Shown: positions 49,630-59,097, counted from the first letter of the stretch. The stretch: DNA of 64,000 nt from Sphaerisporangium perillae (GCF_023276435.1 NZ_JALLPO010000023.1:62001-126000), one strand, 5' to 3'. Translations and numbers: made by a program. The notes: a model not told the origin generated them from the sequence alone.

Positions 49630-50831
49630 GAACGGTTCTCCTTCCGGCGGCGAGGGCTGAAGACCCAGGCGCGGAGCAGCATGAAGCGGACCAGGGTGGC
49701 GAGGGCGTTCGCGACGATCACACCGGCGAGCTCGACCCACCGGGACGCCGCCTCCGGCAGGAGCGCCAGCACGCCGGTGGTCAGGGCGAGGCCGACCAGG
49801 AAGGCTGCGAGGCCCTCGACCTGGTGCCGTAATGCGCCCGCCGAACCCGTCACGCCGAACGTGAAGCGCCGGTTGGCGGCGGTGTTGGCCAGGGCGGTGA
49901 CCAGCAGCGCGATCGCGTTGGCCAGCACGGCCGTCATGATCTCGCGCAGCGCCCAGAACAGCATGAGGTAGGCCAGGGTGCTGAATAAGCCGACGATCAC
50001 GAAGCTCGGCAGCTGGCGGCCCATGCCCGAGGGCAGCCGGGCGGCGGCCACCCGGTCCGGTACGGGGATGCGCGCCGCGCCCGAGAGCGTCCTGCGGGCG
50101 ACCCTGGCCATGCCCCTGAGGTCGTCGAGCGCGGTCCGCACGACGTCGACCCGGCTGTCGGGGTCGTCCACCCAGTCGACGGGCACCTCGTGGATGCGCA
50201 GGCCGTGGCGCTCGGCCAGGAGGAGCAACTCGGTGTCGAAGAACCACTCCTCGTCCTCGACGGCCGGCAGCAGAGCCTGGACGATCTCGGTGCGGGCGGC
50301 TTTGAACCCGCACTGGGCGTCTGAGAAGCGGGCGCCCAGCGTGGACCGCAGCAGCAGGTTGTAGGCGCGGGAGATGATCTCCCGCTTCGGCCCCCGCTCG
50401 ACCCGGGACGTCCTGGCCAGGCGGGTCCCGATGGCGAGGTCGCTGTGGCCGGACAGCAAGGGGGCGATCAGCGGCAGGAAGGCGGTGAGGTCGGTGGACA
50501 GGTCGACGTCCATGTAGCTGACGACGTCGGCGTCGCTTCGCGCCCAGACCTTGCGCAGCGCGCGTCCCCGGCCCTTCTGGTCGAGGTGGACGGCCTGGAC
50601 GTGCGGCAGCTCGCGGGTGAGCGCGGTGGCGATGTCCCAGGTGCCGTCGGTGCTGGCGTTGTCGGCGATCGTGATGCGGAAACCGTAGGGGAAGGTACGG
50701 GTCAGGTAGTCGTGGAGGCGGCGCACGCTCTGCGCGAGCACTTTGCGCTCGTTGTAGACGGGGACGACGATCTCGACGAGTCGGGTGCGGGTCGTGTGGC
50801 GCGCGTACGGCTCCTGCGTCAGGGAGGTCAT
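49626..50831 (-). CDS. Bifunctional GT2 glycosyltransferase / GtrA-like protein
   Basis: 401 residues. N-terminal GT2 domain (about 15-245): EIVVPVYNERKVLAQSVRRL, FRITIADNASTDGTWDIATA, SYMDVDLSTDLTAFLPLIAP (the D-x-D) and DAQCGFKAARTEIVQALLPA, as in dolichyl-phosphate sugar synthases. The C-terminal GtrA domain has four membrane helices (FVIVGLFSTLAYLMLFWALR, NTAANRRFTFGVTGSAG). The GT2 part makes a polyprenyl-phosphate sugar and the GtrA part may flip it. The GT39 partner directly downstream (4-bp overlap) could then use it. A TTAA box and an upstream two-component system suggest regulation. Confidence 0.92.
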   Translation of the reverse strand: MTSLTQEPYARHTTRTRLVEIVVPVYNERKVLAQSVRRLHDYLTRTFPYGFRITIADNASTDGTWDIATALTRELPHVQAVHLDQKGRGRALRKVWARSDADVVSYMDVDLSTDLTAFLPLIAPLLSGHSDLAIGTRLARTSRVERGPKREIISRAYNLLLRSTLGARFSDAQCGFKAARTEIVQALLPAVEDEEWFFDTELLLLAERHGLRIHEVPVDWVDDPDSRVDVVRTALDDLRGMARVARRTLSGAARIPVPDRVAAARLPSGMGRQLPSFVIVGLFSTLAYLMLFWALREIMTAVLANAIALLVTALANTAANRRFTFGVTGSAGALRHQVEGLAAFLVGLALTTGVLALLPEAASRWVELAGVIVANALATLVRFMLLRAWVFSPRRRKENRS

Positions 50832-50900
50832 GCGCGGCGACTATGGATCGGCTGGCTCATGCCCCAACCGTCGTGGAGCCGGATTGAACCACCCTTAGGC

Positions 50901-50910
50901 GTTCATTAAC
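50901..50910 (-). promoter_or_regulatory. Possible response-regulator box before GT2-GtrA
   Basis: GTTCATTAAC (minus strand GTTAATGAAC) lies 70 bp before the GT2-GtrA start. A related TTAATGGAGC sits just before the response-regulator start. Confidence 0.35.
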
Positions 50911-50939
50911 CCTGTCTGAGAACCGGCGCGGCAGGGGGT

Positions 50940-52325
50940 TCAGGCCTGCGCGGGAGTGGCCCGTCCCGGCAGGCGGAGCGTGGCGAGGGTGCCTCCGCCG
51001 GGCGGGTTGGACAGGGCGACGTCGCCGCCGGCGTCCCTGACCGCCTGGGCGACGATGGCCAGGCCGAGGCCGGAGCCGGGCATGCTCCTGGCCGTGGAGG
51101 ACCGCCAGAAGCGCTCGAAGACCAGCGGAAGCTCGTCCTCGGGGATGCCGGGACCGTGGTCGCGGACGGTCAGCCCCCCCTCGCGCAGGCGCACGGTGAC
51201 CGTGCCCGCGGCGGGGCTGAACTTCACGGCGTTGTCCAGCAGGTTGACCACGGCGCGTTCCAGCGCCCCCTCGCGGCCGTGGACGTACCATTCCGCCAGG
51301 CCGGCGTCGATGCGCACGTCGTTGGCGCGCAGGCGGGCGCGGGCGACGGCGGCCTCGACGACGTCGTGGAACGGCAGGTCGGCGATGGGTTCCTCGCCGC
51401 CGGACACGCGCGAGAGCTCCAGAAGGTCGCCGACGAGACCCGACAGCTCGGTCATCTGGGCCTTCACGCTCGTGAGCAGGCGCTTCCTGGCCTGCGGGTC
51501 CAGTTGCCTGCCGGTGTTCTCGCTGTGCAGGAGCAGGTCGATGTTGGCCCGCAGGCTGGTGAGCGGGGTGCGCAGCTCGTGGCCGGCGTCGGCGATGAGC
51601 TGCCGCTGGCGCTCGCGGGAGCCGGCCAGGGCGGCCGTCATGGCGTTGAAGGAGGCGCCCAGCCTGGCGATCTCGTCGTCGCCGTCGACGGGGATGCGGA
51701 TCCGCAGGTCCTCGGTCCGCGCGATGTGCTCGACGGCGCCGGTCAGGCGTCCGACGGGGCGCAGCGCGGTACGGGAGACCAGCCGGCCGGCGGTCGCGGC
51801 GCCGAGGACGCCGAGCGCGGCGACCCCCGCGAGGAGCAGGGCGAGGCCGCGCAGCGTGGCGTCGGTGTCCGACAGGGAGCGCGAGACGCTGACGGCGATG
51901 CCGGGCCCGACGTTGACGGTGAGCACGCGTACCGGGTCTCCGCTGTCGGTGACGCCGTCGCGCAGCCGCCGCTCTCCGAGACGGAGGGCGACGCGCTGGT
52001 CGGCCGGGTCCACGACGACGGCGTCCCATCCTTGGGCGCAGCGGGTGCCGTCGGCCCGGACGATCTGCTGGAGGCGCAGGAACGGTCCCGGGGCCTCGGT
52101 GCCGGTCGGGTGCTCCGAGCAGTTGCCGAGGATCATCCCGACGGTCCTGCCCCCGACCGGGGGCTGGTTCAGCGACTCGCTCAGCTGCCGGGACAGCTCG
52201 TTCCTGACGAGGAACCAGCAGGCGGCGGCGCATACGGCGATCGCGGCGGCGACGGCGATCGCGACCAGCAGGGTGAGGCGGGACCCCATCGACCGGCGCC
52301 CGCCCCGTATCGGCCGGACGGACAT
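50940..52325 (-). CDS. HAMP-containing sensor histidine kinase
   Basis: 461 residues, ATG at 52325 sharing its A with the response-regulator stop (TGATG). Membrane helix 1 (LTLLVAIAVAAAIAVCAAAC), an extracytoplasmic sensor (about 45-170), helix 2 (LRGLALLLAGVAALGVLGAA), HAMP (RTALRPVGRLTGAVEHIART). HisKA with QRQLIADAGHELRTPLTSLR (His near 247) and HATPase boxes (AVVNLLDNAVKFSP, VRDHGPGIPEDELPLVFERF, GSGLGLAIVAQAV). Two Cys in the sensor (GNCSEHP, GTRCAQGW) could form a disulfide. MprB/TcrY-like organisation, likely sensing envelope state. Confidence 0.93.
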   Translation of the reverse strand: MSVRPIRGGRRSMGSRLTLLVAIAVAAAIAVCAAACWFLVRNELSRQLSESLNQPPVGGRTVGMILGNCSEHPTGTEAPGPFLRLQQIVRADGTRCAQGWDAVVVDPADQRVALRLGERRLRDGVTDSGDPVRVLTVNVGPGIAVSVSRSLSDTDATLRGLALLLAGVAALGVLGAATAGRLVSRTALRPVGRLTGAVEHIARTEDLRIRIPVDGDDEIARLGASFNAMTAALAGSRERQRQLIADAGHELRTPLTSLRANIDLLLHSENTGRQLDPQARKRLLTSVKAQMTELSGLVGDLLELSRVSGGEEPIADLPFHDVVEAAVARARLRANDVRIDAGLAEWYVHGREGALERAVVNLLDNAVKFSPAAGTVTVRLREGGLTVRDHGPGIPEDELPLVFERFWRSSTARSMPGSGLGLAIVAQAVRDAGGDVALSNPPGGGTLATLRLPGRATPAQA

Positions 52326-53062
52326 CAGGACGGGATCCGCAGGACGTACCCGACGCCGCGTACGGTGTGGATCAGGCGGGGGGCGCCGCCGGCCTCGGTC
52401 TTGCGGCGCAGGTACATGATGTACACGTCGAGAGAGTTGGACGACGGCTCGAAGTCGAAGCCCCACACCTCGCTGAGGATCTGCTCGCGGGTGAGCACCT
52501 GCCGGGGGTGGGCGAGGAACAGCTCGAGCAGCAGGTGCTCGGTGCGGGTGAGCTCCAGCTGGCGATCGCCGCGGAGGACCTCGCGGCTGGTCGTGTCCAT
52601 GCGCAGGTCGCCGTAGGCCAGCACGCCGTCGGGGTCGGCGGCGGGGACGTGCCGGGCGCCGCGCCGCAGGAGGGCGCGGACCCGCGCGAACAGCTCGTCC
52701 AGCTCGAACGGCTTGACCAGGTAGTCGTCGGCGCCGGCGTCCAGGCCGGACACCCGGTCGCCGACGGCGTCGCGGGCGGTGAGCATGAGGACGGGCACCT
52801 GGTTCCCGGCGGCGCGCAGCCGCCGGCAGGCGGTGAGCCCGTCGACCTTGGGCATCATGACGTCGAGGAGGACCAGGTCGTAGGGGTCACGCCCGAGCGC
52901 GTCCAGGGCCTCGGCGCCGTCCTTGGCGAGGCCGACGCCGTACCCCTCGAACTCCAGGCTGCTCTGCAGCGCCTCCCGCAGGGCCGGCTCGTCATCGACC
53001 ACGAGGAGGCGCGCGCCGTCCTTGTCTCCCGTCATGCTCACGGGCCCACGGTAGCCGGACAT
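52325..53062 (-). CDS. OmpR-family response regulator
   Basis: 245 residues from the ATG at 53062, which has GGAG 8 nt upstream. An internal ATG at 53035 ([16 protein letters not shown]) lacks a ribosome site but begins nearer the domain. Receiver: [20 protein letters not shown], phospho-acceptor in [20 protein letters not shown] (near residue 61), [20 protein letters not shown] and [20 protein letters not shown]. Winged-helix DNA-binding domain: [72 protein letters not shown]. Pairs with the overlapping kinase. Confidence 0.94.
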   Translation of the reverse strand: MSGYRGPVSMTGDKDGARLLVVDDEPALREALQSSLEFEGYGVGLAKDGAEALDALGRDPYDLVLLDVMMPKVDGLTACRRLRAAGNQVPVLMLTARDAVGDRVSGLDAGADDYLVKPFELDELFARVRALLRRGARHVPAADPDGVLAYGDLRMDTTSREVLRGDRQLELTRTEHLLLELFLAHPRQVLTREQILSEVWGFDFEPSSNSLDVYIMYLRRKTEAGGAPRLIHTVRGVGYVLRIPS

Positions 53063-53070
53063 TGTGAGAG

Positions 53071-53080
53071 CTCCATTAAG
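53071..53080 (-). promoter_or_regulatory. Possible autoregulatory box before the response regulator
   Basis: CTCCATTAAG, read CTTAATGGAG on the minus strand, 8 bp before the start. It shares TTAATG with GTTAATGAAC upstream of GT2-GtrA, but it also contains the ribosome site, so part of the likeness may be coincidental. Confidence 0.3.
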
Positions 53081-53097
53081 CGAGAGCGAGAGACCCG

Positions 53098-54639
53098 TCA
53101 GGAGCGTTCGCCCAGGACGGCCATGGCGGCGTTGTGGCCGGGGATGCCGCTGACCCCGCCGCCGCGCCGGGCTCCCGCGCCGCACAGCAGGATCCGCTCG
53201 TGCGGGGTCTCCACGCCCCACCTGCCGGTGTCGGCGGCGTCCTCGGCGTAGGGCCACGACAGGTCCCGGTGGAAGATGTGGCCGCCGGGGAGCCCGGCCT
53301 CGTTCTCCAGGTCCACCGGGCTCTTGGCCTCGACGCACAGGGAGCCGTCGGGGGCGCGGAGCAGGCAGTCTTCGAGGGGTTCCGCCAGGACGGCGTCGAT
53401 GGAGGCCATGGTGGCCGCCAACGCCTCGTTTCGTGATTTTTCCGGATCTTTACGGAAAAGGCGGGCGGGCATGTGCAGGCCGAACAGCGTCATCGTGTGC
53501 GCGCCGGACCCCCGCAGCGACGGCCCGAGGATCGAAGGATCGGTCAGCGAGTGGCAGTACACCTCCGCCGGCGGAAGCGCCGGGATCACGCCGGCGGAGG
53601 CCTGCTCGTAGGCCAGCGCCAGCTGGTCGCGGCTCTCGTTGATGTGGAACGTGCCCGCGAACGCCTCCGCGGGGTCGACCGAGGTGTCCTTCAGGCGGGG
53701 CAGGCGGGACAGCACCATGTTGACCTTGAGCTGCGCCCCTTCCGGCGCCTCCGGCGGGGCCTCGCCGAGGAGCCGGGCCAGGACGGCGGGCGGGGTGTTG
53801 ACCAGCACGTGGTCCCCGCTCACCGTGTGCTCGGCGCCATCGGCGTCGCGGAACGCGACCTCCCCTCCCGGGTCGATCGCGAGCACCTCCGCGCCAGTGC
53901 GGATCTCCGCGCCGCCGCGCCGCGCCGCGTCGGCGAGCGCGCCGCTGACCGCTCCCATGCCGCCGACCGGTACGTTCCAGTCTCCCGTGCCGTCGCCGAT
54001 GACGTGGTACAGGAAGCAGCGGTTCGCGAGCAGGTCCCGGGCCGGGTCGGCGAAGGTGCCGATCAGGGCGTCGGTCAGCACCACTCCCCGCACGACGTCG
54101 TCGCCGAAGCGCTCGGCGGCCACCTCGCCGATCGGCCGCTCGAACAGGTCGCGCCAGGCGCCGGCGTCGGCGACCACGTCGCGCATGCCCGCGCGGTCGC
54201 GCAGCGGCTCCAGCAGGGTGGGGGCGACGCGCCGGGCGACCCCGGCCGTCATCGCGTAGAACCGGTTCCACTGCTCGTGGTCGCCGGTCCCGCCGGTCAC
54301 CCGGGCGAAGGAGGCGGCGGTGCGCTCGGCGTCGCCGCCGTCCACGAGCAGCCCGGTCGCGCCGAGGGGGGTGTAGGAGGCGAAGCGCCGCCGCCGCAGG
54401 TCCAGCCGCAGGCCGAGGTCGGCGACGATCCTGCTCGGCAGCAGGCTGACCAGGTAGGAGTAGCGCGAGAGGCGGGCCTCGACCCCCGGGAAGGCCTGCG
54501 TGGAGATCGCGAGCCCGCCCACGTGGGGCAGCCGTTCCAGCACCAGCACGCGGCGCCCTGCCCGCGTCAGGTAGGAGGCCGCGACCAGGCCGTTGTGCCC
54601 CCCGCCCACGATGACGGCGTCGTAATGGGACCGGTGCAT
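53098..54639 (-). CDS. FAD-dependent NAD(P)-binding oxidoreductase, phytoene-desaturase-like
   Basis: 513 residues from an ATG 8 nt after AGGAG. An N-terminal Rossmann FAD motif [20 protein letters not shown] and [20 protein letters not shown] mark the carotenoid-desaturase/amine-oxidase superfamily. The middle carries [20 protein letters not shown] and [13 protein letters not shown], and the C-terminal FAD motif is [20 protein letters not shown]. No carotenoid genes flank it; similar proteins (PYROXD2-type) have broader roles. Substrate unknown. Divergent from psuG. Confidence 0.9.
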   Translation of the reverse strand: MHRSHYDAVIVGGGHNGLVAASYLTRAGRRVLVLERLPHVGGLAISTQAFPGVEARLSRYSYLVSLLPSRIVADLGLRLDLRRRRFASYTPLGATGLLVDGGDAERTAASFARVTGGTGDHEQWNRFYAMTAGVARRVAPTLLEPLRDRAGMRDVVADAGAWRDLFERPIGEVAAERFGDDVVRGVVLTDALIGTFADPARDLLANRCFLYHVIGDGTGDWNVPVGGMGAVSGALADAARRGGAEIRTGAEVLAIDPGGEVAFRDADGAEHTVSGDHVLVNTPPAVLARLLGEAPPEAPEGAQLKVNMVLSRLPRLKDTSVDPAEAFAGTFHINESRDQLALAYEQASAGVIPALPPAEVYCHSLTDPSILGPSLRGSGAHTMTLFGLHMPARLFRKDPEKSRNEALAATMASIDAVLAEPLEDCLLRAPDGSLCVEAKSPVDLENEAGLPGGHIFHRDLSWPYAEDAADTGRWGVETPHERILLCGAGARRGGGVSGIPGHNAAMAVLGERS

Positions 54640-54741
54640 GCCAAAGACTCCTAACCCGGACAGTACGGTAAGACAGCGCGTCAGGGGAACAAACCCCCTG
54701 GAGAGAACCGAGCGTACAGACGGAGAGGACCGAGAGCGAGC

Positions 54742-55689
54742 ATGCACATGACCGGCCCCGGCGAGGCGATCATCACGACATCCGAGGAGGTCACCGAGGC
54801 CCTCGCCGCGGGGACCCCCGTGGTGGCGCTCGAGACCACGATCATCTCGCACGGCCTGCCGCAGCCCCGCAACCTGCAGGTCGCCATCGAGCTGGAGGGG
54901 CTGGTCAGGGAGGCCGGAGCCGTGCCGGCGACCATCGCCGTGCTCGACGGGGTGGCCCGCGTGGGCCTGGACAAGGGCATGCTGGAGCGGGTCGCCACCG
55001 AGCCCGGGCTGCGCAAGCTCGGGTTCCGCGACCTCCCCCTCGCCGCCGCGCTGAAGGAGAGCGGCGCCACGACCGTCTCCGCCACGGCGTTCCTCGCGGC
55101 GCGCGCCGGGATCCGGGTGTTCGCGACCGGCGGCCTCGGCGGCGTGCACCGCGGGTGGACGGCCGACCAGGACGAGTCCGCCGACCTGGACATGCTCGCC
55201 AAGACCAGGATCACGGTCGTCTGCGCGGGCGTGAAGTCGATCCTCGACGTGCCCGCCACCCTCCAGCGGCTGGAGACGCGCGGCGTCAGCGTGGCGGGGT
55301 ACCGCACGGACGCCTTCCCCGGCTTCTACCTGCACACCTCCGGGCTGCCCGTGGACTGGCGCCTGGAGGCCCCGGAGCAGGCCGCCGCCGTCATGCGGGC
55401 GCAGGACCGGCTGGGCGGGCCCGAGACGGCGCTGATCGTGGCCAACCCGGTGCCGGTCGCCGAGCAGCTCGACCCGGAGCTGCACGACCGCGTGCTGGCC
55501 GAGGCACTGGCCGCCGCCGACCGGGAGGGGATCACCGGCCAGGCGATCACCCCGTTCCTGCTGGACTTCCTCGTCCGGGGCACCGGCGGCGCCTCCCTGG
55601 AGGCGAACCTGGCCGCCGTGCGCGGCAACACCCGCCTGGCCGGCCGCATCGCGGCCTCCTGGGCCGCCCCCGAGGCCCTGGAGAACTGA
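54742..55689 (+). CDS. psuG: Pseudouridine-5'-phosphate glycosidase
   Basis: 315 residues (MHMTGPGEAI; the ATG six nt downstream is an alternative start). PsuG signatures: PVVALETTIISHGLPQPRNL, GAVPATIAVLDGVARVGLDK, LRKLGFRDLPLAAALKESGA, TTVSATAFLAARAGIRVFAT, GGLGGVHRGWTADQDESADL (metal/phosphate site), VVCAGVKSILDVPATLQRLE and TDAFPGFYLHTSGLPVDWRL. It splits pseudouridine 5'-phosphate into uracil and ribose 5-phosphate (in the catabolic direction). A PfkB kinase gene follows immediately after the stop codon, forming the usual two-step pathway. Confidence 0.95.
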   Translation: MHMTGPGEAIITTSEEVTEALAAGTPVVALETTIISHGLPQPRNLQVAIELEGLVREAGAVPATIAVLDGVARVGLDKGMLERVATEPGLRKLGFRDLPLAAALKESGATTVSATAFLAARAGIRVFATGGLGGVHRGWTADQDESADLDMLAKTRITVVCAGVKSILDVPATLQRLETRGVSVAGYRTDAFPGFYLHTSGLPVDWRLEAPEQAAAVMRAQDRLGGPETALIVANPVPVAEQLDPELHDRVLAEALAAADREGITGQAITPFLLDFLVRGTGGASLEANLAAVRGNTRLAGRIAASWAAPEALEN

Positions 55690-56631
55690 GTGTCGGGCCT
55701 GCTCGTCATCGGCGACGCGGTCACCGACGTGGTGGCGCTGCACGAGGCTCCGGTCGCGACCGGCACCGACACCGCCGCCGACATCGTCGTACGGCCGGGC
55801 GGCTCGGGCGCGAACACCGCGTCCTGGGCCGCTCACCTGGGCGCGGACGCGCGGATCCTGACGCGGGTCGGGTACGACACCGGGGCGTGGCACATCGCCG
55901 AGCTGCGCAGGTCGGGCGTGCGGCCGCACGTGCTGCTCGATCCGGCGCACCCTACCGCCGTGGTCATCGCGATGGTGGACATGAGCGGCGAACGTTCCAT
56001 GCTCACCAACCGGGGCGCGGGCGCGCACATCGGTCCGGCCGACTGGGACGACGGCCTGCTCGACGGCGTCGGGCGCCTGCACATCTCCGGGTACACGCTG
56101 TTCGCCGCGCCGGGCCTCGCGCTGGTGCGGCTGGCCGTGGCGGCCGCGCTGGCCCGTGACGTGCGGATCAGCGTGGACCCGGCGTCGACCGGGCCGCTGC
56201 GGGCCTTCGGGCCCGAGAGGTTCCTGCGCGAGACCGCGGGAGCGACCACGATCATCCCGAACAGGGATGAGGCTCTGCTCCTCACCGGCGAGTCCGACCC
56301 TGCCACCGCGGCGAAGGCGCTCAGCGCCCGCTATGGCATGGCGGCGGTCAAGCTCGGCGCCTCCGGGGCGCTGCTCGCCGTGGCCGGCCGCGTGGTGCAC
56401 CGGGCGCCCGCCGCGGCCACGCGCGCCGTGGACTCCACCGGCGCCGGGGACGCCTTCGCGGCCGGTTTCCTCACCGCGCTGCTCGATGGCAATTCGCCGG
56501 CATCGGCGCTGGAAGCGGGCTGTCTGGCGGGCGCCGAGGCGGTCGCCAGGCTGGGCGGGCGCCCCCTGCCGGGCGGCGGCCTTGCGGAGGTGGCGAACTC
56601 AGGGACGGGGGAGCCGCTATGTTCTCCCTAG
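55690..56631 (+). CDS. PfkB-family carbohydrate kinase, probable pseudouridine kinase
   Basis: 313 residues from a GTG immediately after the psuG stop. PfkB signatures: LLVIGDAVTDVVALHEAPVA, VVRPGGSGANTASWAAHLGA (Gly-rich substrate motif), TILPNRDEALLLTG-like ATTIIPNRDEALLLTGESDP and the ATP/catalytic motif VDSTGAGDAFAAGFLTALLD (catalytic Asp in GAGD). Probable PsuK supplying pseudouridine 5'-phosphate to PsuG; specificity rests mainly on the adjacency. Confidence 0.88.
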   Translation: MSGLLVIGDAVTDVVALHEAPVATGTDTAADIVVRPGGSGANTASWAAHLGADARILTRVGYDTGAWHIAELRRSGVRPHVLLDPAHPTAVVIAMVDMSGERSMLTNRGAGAHIGPADWDDGLLDGVGRLHISGYTLFAAPGLALVRLAVAAALARDVRISVDPASTGPLRAFGPERFLRETAGATTIIPNRDEALLLTGESDPATAAKALSARYGMAAVKLGASGALLAVAGRVVHRAPAAATRAVDSTGAGDAFAAGFLTALLDGNSPASALEAGCLAGAEAVARLGGRPLPGGGLAEVANSGTGEPLCSP

Positions 56632-56709
56632 ATGGCGCTAATTGATAGCCTCCGGCGTAAGCTGCACCATTAGCAACATGCGTCACACTCGGGAGGATGC
56701 GGTCAGCCG

Positions 56710-58554
56710 ATGGACGCCGATTCAATGATCTGCCTGAGTGATCTCGTCCCCGCTCTGCGCTGGAGCCGTCCTCAGCAGATCGCCGAAGTGCTCGCCGATC
56801 CCCGGCTGCCGGGGGGCTGGTGGGCTTCGGTCGCCCTCAGCCGTGCCCTCGGCACCACCGGTGTCGAGTGGCTCTGCGACCGCCTCTCGCGGCTCGCCGT
56901 CAGCCGGTGGGACCACCTGGCACTGATGGACGTGCTGCCGGCGCTCCAGGTCCACGTGGTGGATCCGGGGCTGCCCGGCTGGCCCGAGCCCGCGCGATCG
57001 GCCATCAGCGGCATGGGCGGGATCCAGCGCCTGCGCAGGCTCACCGCCGCCGACCTGCGGATGCCCGCGGTCCCCGCGTCCCCCGAAGTGATCATCACCG
57101 CCGTCTTCCGGGAGATCCTCGGCCGGGTGCCCGCCATCGCCCCGCAGGTTCCCCCGCCCGCCGGGACGCCCACCGGGCCGCATCCCGCCCAGCGCACCGG
57201 GCCCCATCCGGTCCAGCCGGCCGGGCCCCTTCCCGCGCAGCCGACCGGCCCCCATCCGGCGCAGCCCACGGGCCCCTATCCGGGACAACCCACCGGCCCG
57301 CACCCGGCGGTACGCCAGCCCGGCCCGGGCATCCCCGTGCCGAACGGGATGCCGGCGAACGGGACCCCGCCGAACGGAGTCCCGCCGAACGGGATCCCGG
57401 CGAACGGGGTCCCGGCGAACGGGGTCCCGCGGGTGCCGTCGCCGTACCCCGAGGCACCGGCCCCGGCCGCCTCCGCGGCGCCTCCCCCGCCGCCGGTCTC
57501 GGACAACCCACTGGTCAGGCTCGTCGACGCGGTCTTTCGCGAGTGGACGCCCCTGGAGCGGGCCGTCGCCATAGAGCGGCTGTTCGCCGAGGAGCCGGTC
57601 AGCCTGCGCACGCTGGCCCACGAGCTGCACGTCGACCGCGACGTGCTCTCCCAGGCGCAGCGGGCGGCCGAGGAGCGGGTGATCCAGTGGCTGCGCTCTC
57701 CGGAGTCCACCGCCGTGACCGGGCACCTGTTCCGGCTCACCGAATGGCTCGGCGTCGCCGCCACCGAGGACCAGCTGATCGGGGCCGACCCGGCGCACCC
57801 GATCCAGGTCCCCTCGCTCGGCACGCCGTTGTGGCGCGTGCTCGTGGCGCTCATGCCCGACCGGCGCCTGCAGGACCGCTGGCTGGTCGTCGGCGACCTC
57901 ACCAGGCTCCGTGAGCGGACGGCGCAGCTGCTGGGCGACAAGACCTCCGGCGAGGACGCGGCCGAGCTGCTCGCCCAGGCGGGCATCCGCGCGCACTCGG
58001 CGCAGGCCTGGATCGACGCGCTGCCGAGGGCGATGACGCGTCCGCCGGAGCCGGCGACGACGACCAACGGGTTCGCGCCGCTCCCCCGCCGTACTCCGGG
58101 GACGAACGCCCACCAGATGCGCGGCGGCCTGCCGGTCCCGAACGTCGCCGACAACCTGCCCGACGCCCAGACGGCCCTGGCCGCCCTCACGGCGCTCTCC
58201 GGCCCTCCCCGGCCCCATCTGGTGCCCGAGCCGCGCGCGGCGACCCACGCGCCGCCGCTGCCCGGCCCCGCGTCCGACCCCCGGCGCTGGCAGCGCATCG
58301 ACGTCACCAGCGAGCACCTGCGGGGCGAGCCCGTGCCCGTGCCCGAGGGGTACGCCACGCAGCTCGGCATGCGCCCCGGCACGCTGCTGTCGGTCACCGG
58401 GCCCGGGGACAACGCGGTGGTGCTGGTCTGGCGCGACCGCCAGCCGGTGTTCGACTCGCTCCAGCCGGTGCTGATGCGCCTGAACGCCCGGCCCGGCGAC
58501 GCGATCTACGTAACGGTGGACGGCTACCGCCTGGACGCCCAGCTCACCTCCTGA
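56710..58554 (+). CDS. Uncharacterised 614-residue modular protein with sigma-region-4-like centre
   Basis: No family recognised as a whole. Residues 1-140: helical, Trp-rich (LVPALRWSRPQQIAEVLADP, AVSRWDHLALMDVLPALQVH). 145-260: disordered-looking Pro linker with TGPHPAQ-type heptads (about seven) then pentads of the PPNGV/PANGV type. 265-330: an HTH-like segment PLERAVAIERLFAEEPVSLR, TLAHELHVDRDVLSQAQRAA, EERVIQWL, resembling sigma-70 region 4. 335-430: helical (LVALMPDRRLQDRWLVVGDL). 525-614: a compact beta domain (QRIDVTSEHLRGEPVPVPEG, YATQLGMRPGTLLSVTGPGD). No membrane segments, so probably a cytoplasmic DNA-associated regulator (inference). Monocistronic. Confidence 0.85.
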   Translation: MDADSMICLSDLVPALRWSRPQQIAEVLADPRLPGGWWASVALSRALGTTGVEWLCDRLSRLAVSRWDHLALMDVLPALQVHVVDPGLPGWPEPARSAISGMGGIQRLRRLTAADLRMPAVPASPEVIITAVFREILGRVPAIAPQVPPPAGTPTGPHPAQRTGPHPVQPAGPLPAQPTGPHPAQPTGPYPGQPTGPHPAVRQPGPGIPVPNGMPANGTPPNGVPPNGIPANGVPANGVPRVPSPYPEAPAPAASAAPPPPPVSDNPLVRLVDAVFREWTPLERAVAIERLFAEEPVSLRTLAHELHVDRDVLSQAQRAAEERVIQWLRSPESTAVTGHLFRLTEWLGVAATEDQLIGADPAHPIQVPSLGTPLWRVLVALMPDRRLQDRWLVVGDLTRLRERTAQLLGDKTSGEDAAELLAQAGIRAHSAQAWIDALPRAMTRPPEPATTTNGFAPLPRRTPGTNAHQMRGGLPVPNVADNLPDAQTALAALTALSGPPRPHLVPEPRAATHAPPLPGPASDPRRWQRIDVTSEHLRGEPVPVPEGYATQLGMRPGTLLSVTGPGDNAVVLVWRDRQPVFDSLQPVLMRLNARPGDAIYVTVDGYRLDAQLTS

Positions 58555-58591
58555 GCCGGGCGGCCCGGGCGGGACGGCGGGGCGCCGGCGA

Positions 58592-59041
58592 TCAGGCCTG
58601 GCGGTCGGTCTTGAGCACCTTGCGGTAGAAGTTGCCGGCGGACTCGTACTCAAGGGCCTGGTAGAACTCCGGCGCGCGCCGGGTGGCCAGCGCGATGTAC
58701 CCGGCGTCCCGGGAGCGGGCCCAGGTCTCGAACTCCTCCAGCAGCGTCCGGCCGAGGCCGCGCCGGCGGAAGCCGTGCTGGGTCATGGCCTCCTCGACCC
58801 AGGCGACGTGGCCGTTGGCGAACAGGGTGAGGTGCACGAAGCCGAGCAGGTAACCGCGTACGACGCCGCCGACGGTGGCGACCAGGAGCAGGGCGTCGGG
58901 GTTCTCCAGCAGGAGCGGGAAGGCCGAGTCGAACGCCGACCGCTGGGGGCGGAAGGAGAGAGCGAACTCGCGGGCCAGTCCGAAGATCTCCTCGGTGTCC
59001 CTCTTCTCGGCCCTTCGCACCAGGAGATCATCAGAAGTCAT
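58592..59041 (-). CDS. GNAT-family N-acetyltransferase
   Basis: 149 residues, one GNAT domain. Acetyl-CoA motif A appears as EAMTQHGFRRRGLGRTLLEE (R-R-G-L-G near residues 98-102), preceded by the beta-strand GYLLGFVHLTLFANGHVAWV. The C-terminal part is ATRRAPEFYQALEYESAGNF, matching FYxxxGFE-type motif B. Substrate unknown. No ribosome site before the ATG at 59041. A 12/11-bp inverted repeat lies just upstream (59062-59097). Confidence 0.9.
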   Translation of the reverse strand: MTSDDLLVRRAEKRDTEEIFGLAREFALSFRPQRSAFDSAFPLLLENPDALLLVATVGGVVRGYLLGFVHLTLFANGHVAWVEEAMTQHGFRRRGLGRTLLEEFETWARSRDAGYIALATRRAPEFYQALEYESAGNFYRKVLKTDRQA

Positions 59042-59061
59042 GAAAAGGACTTTAAGGAGTG

Positions 59062-59097
59062 CACGGCCTGTTCGTCCATTCGATCAACAGGGCCGTG
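59062..59097. repeat. Inverted repeat upstream of the GNAT gene
   Basis: CACGGCCTGTT (59062-59072) pairs with AACAGGGCCGTG (59086-59097) with a one-base bulge and a 13-nt loop. It lies between the SnoaL-type gene stop and the GNAT start on the same strand, so it could be the SnoaL-type gene's terminator or a GNAT leader structure. Confidence 0.45.

Noticed and set aside
53098-54639. Carotenoid biosynthesis gene (phytoene desaturase)
   Set aside because: Family resemblance only. No phytoene synthase, GGPP synthase or cyclase gene is in the window.
54640-56400. Long N-terminal extension of the FAD oxidoreductase frame
   Set aside because: It lies antisense to psuG and the PfkB kinase. The ATG at 54639 with AGGAG begins exactly at the FAD motif.
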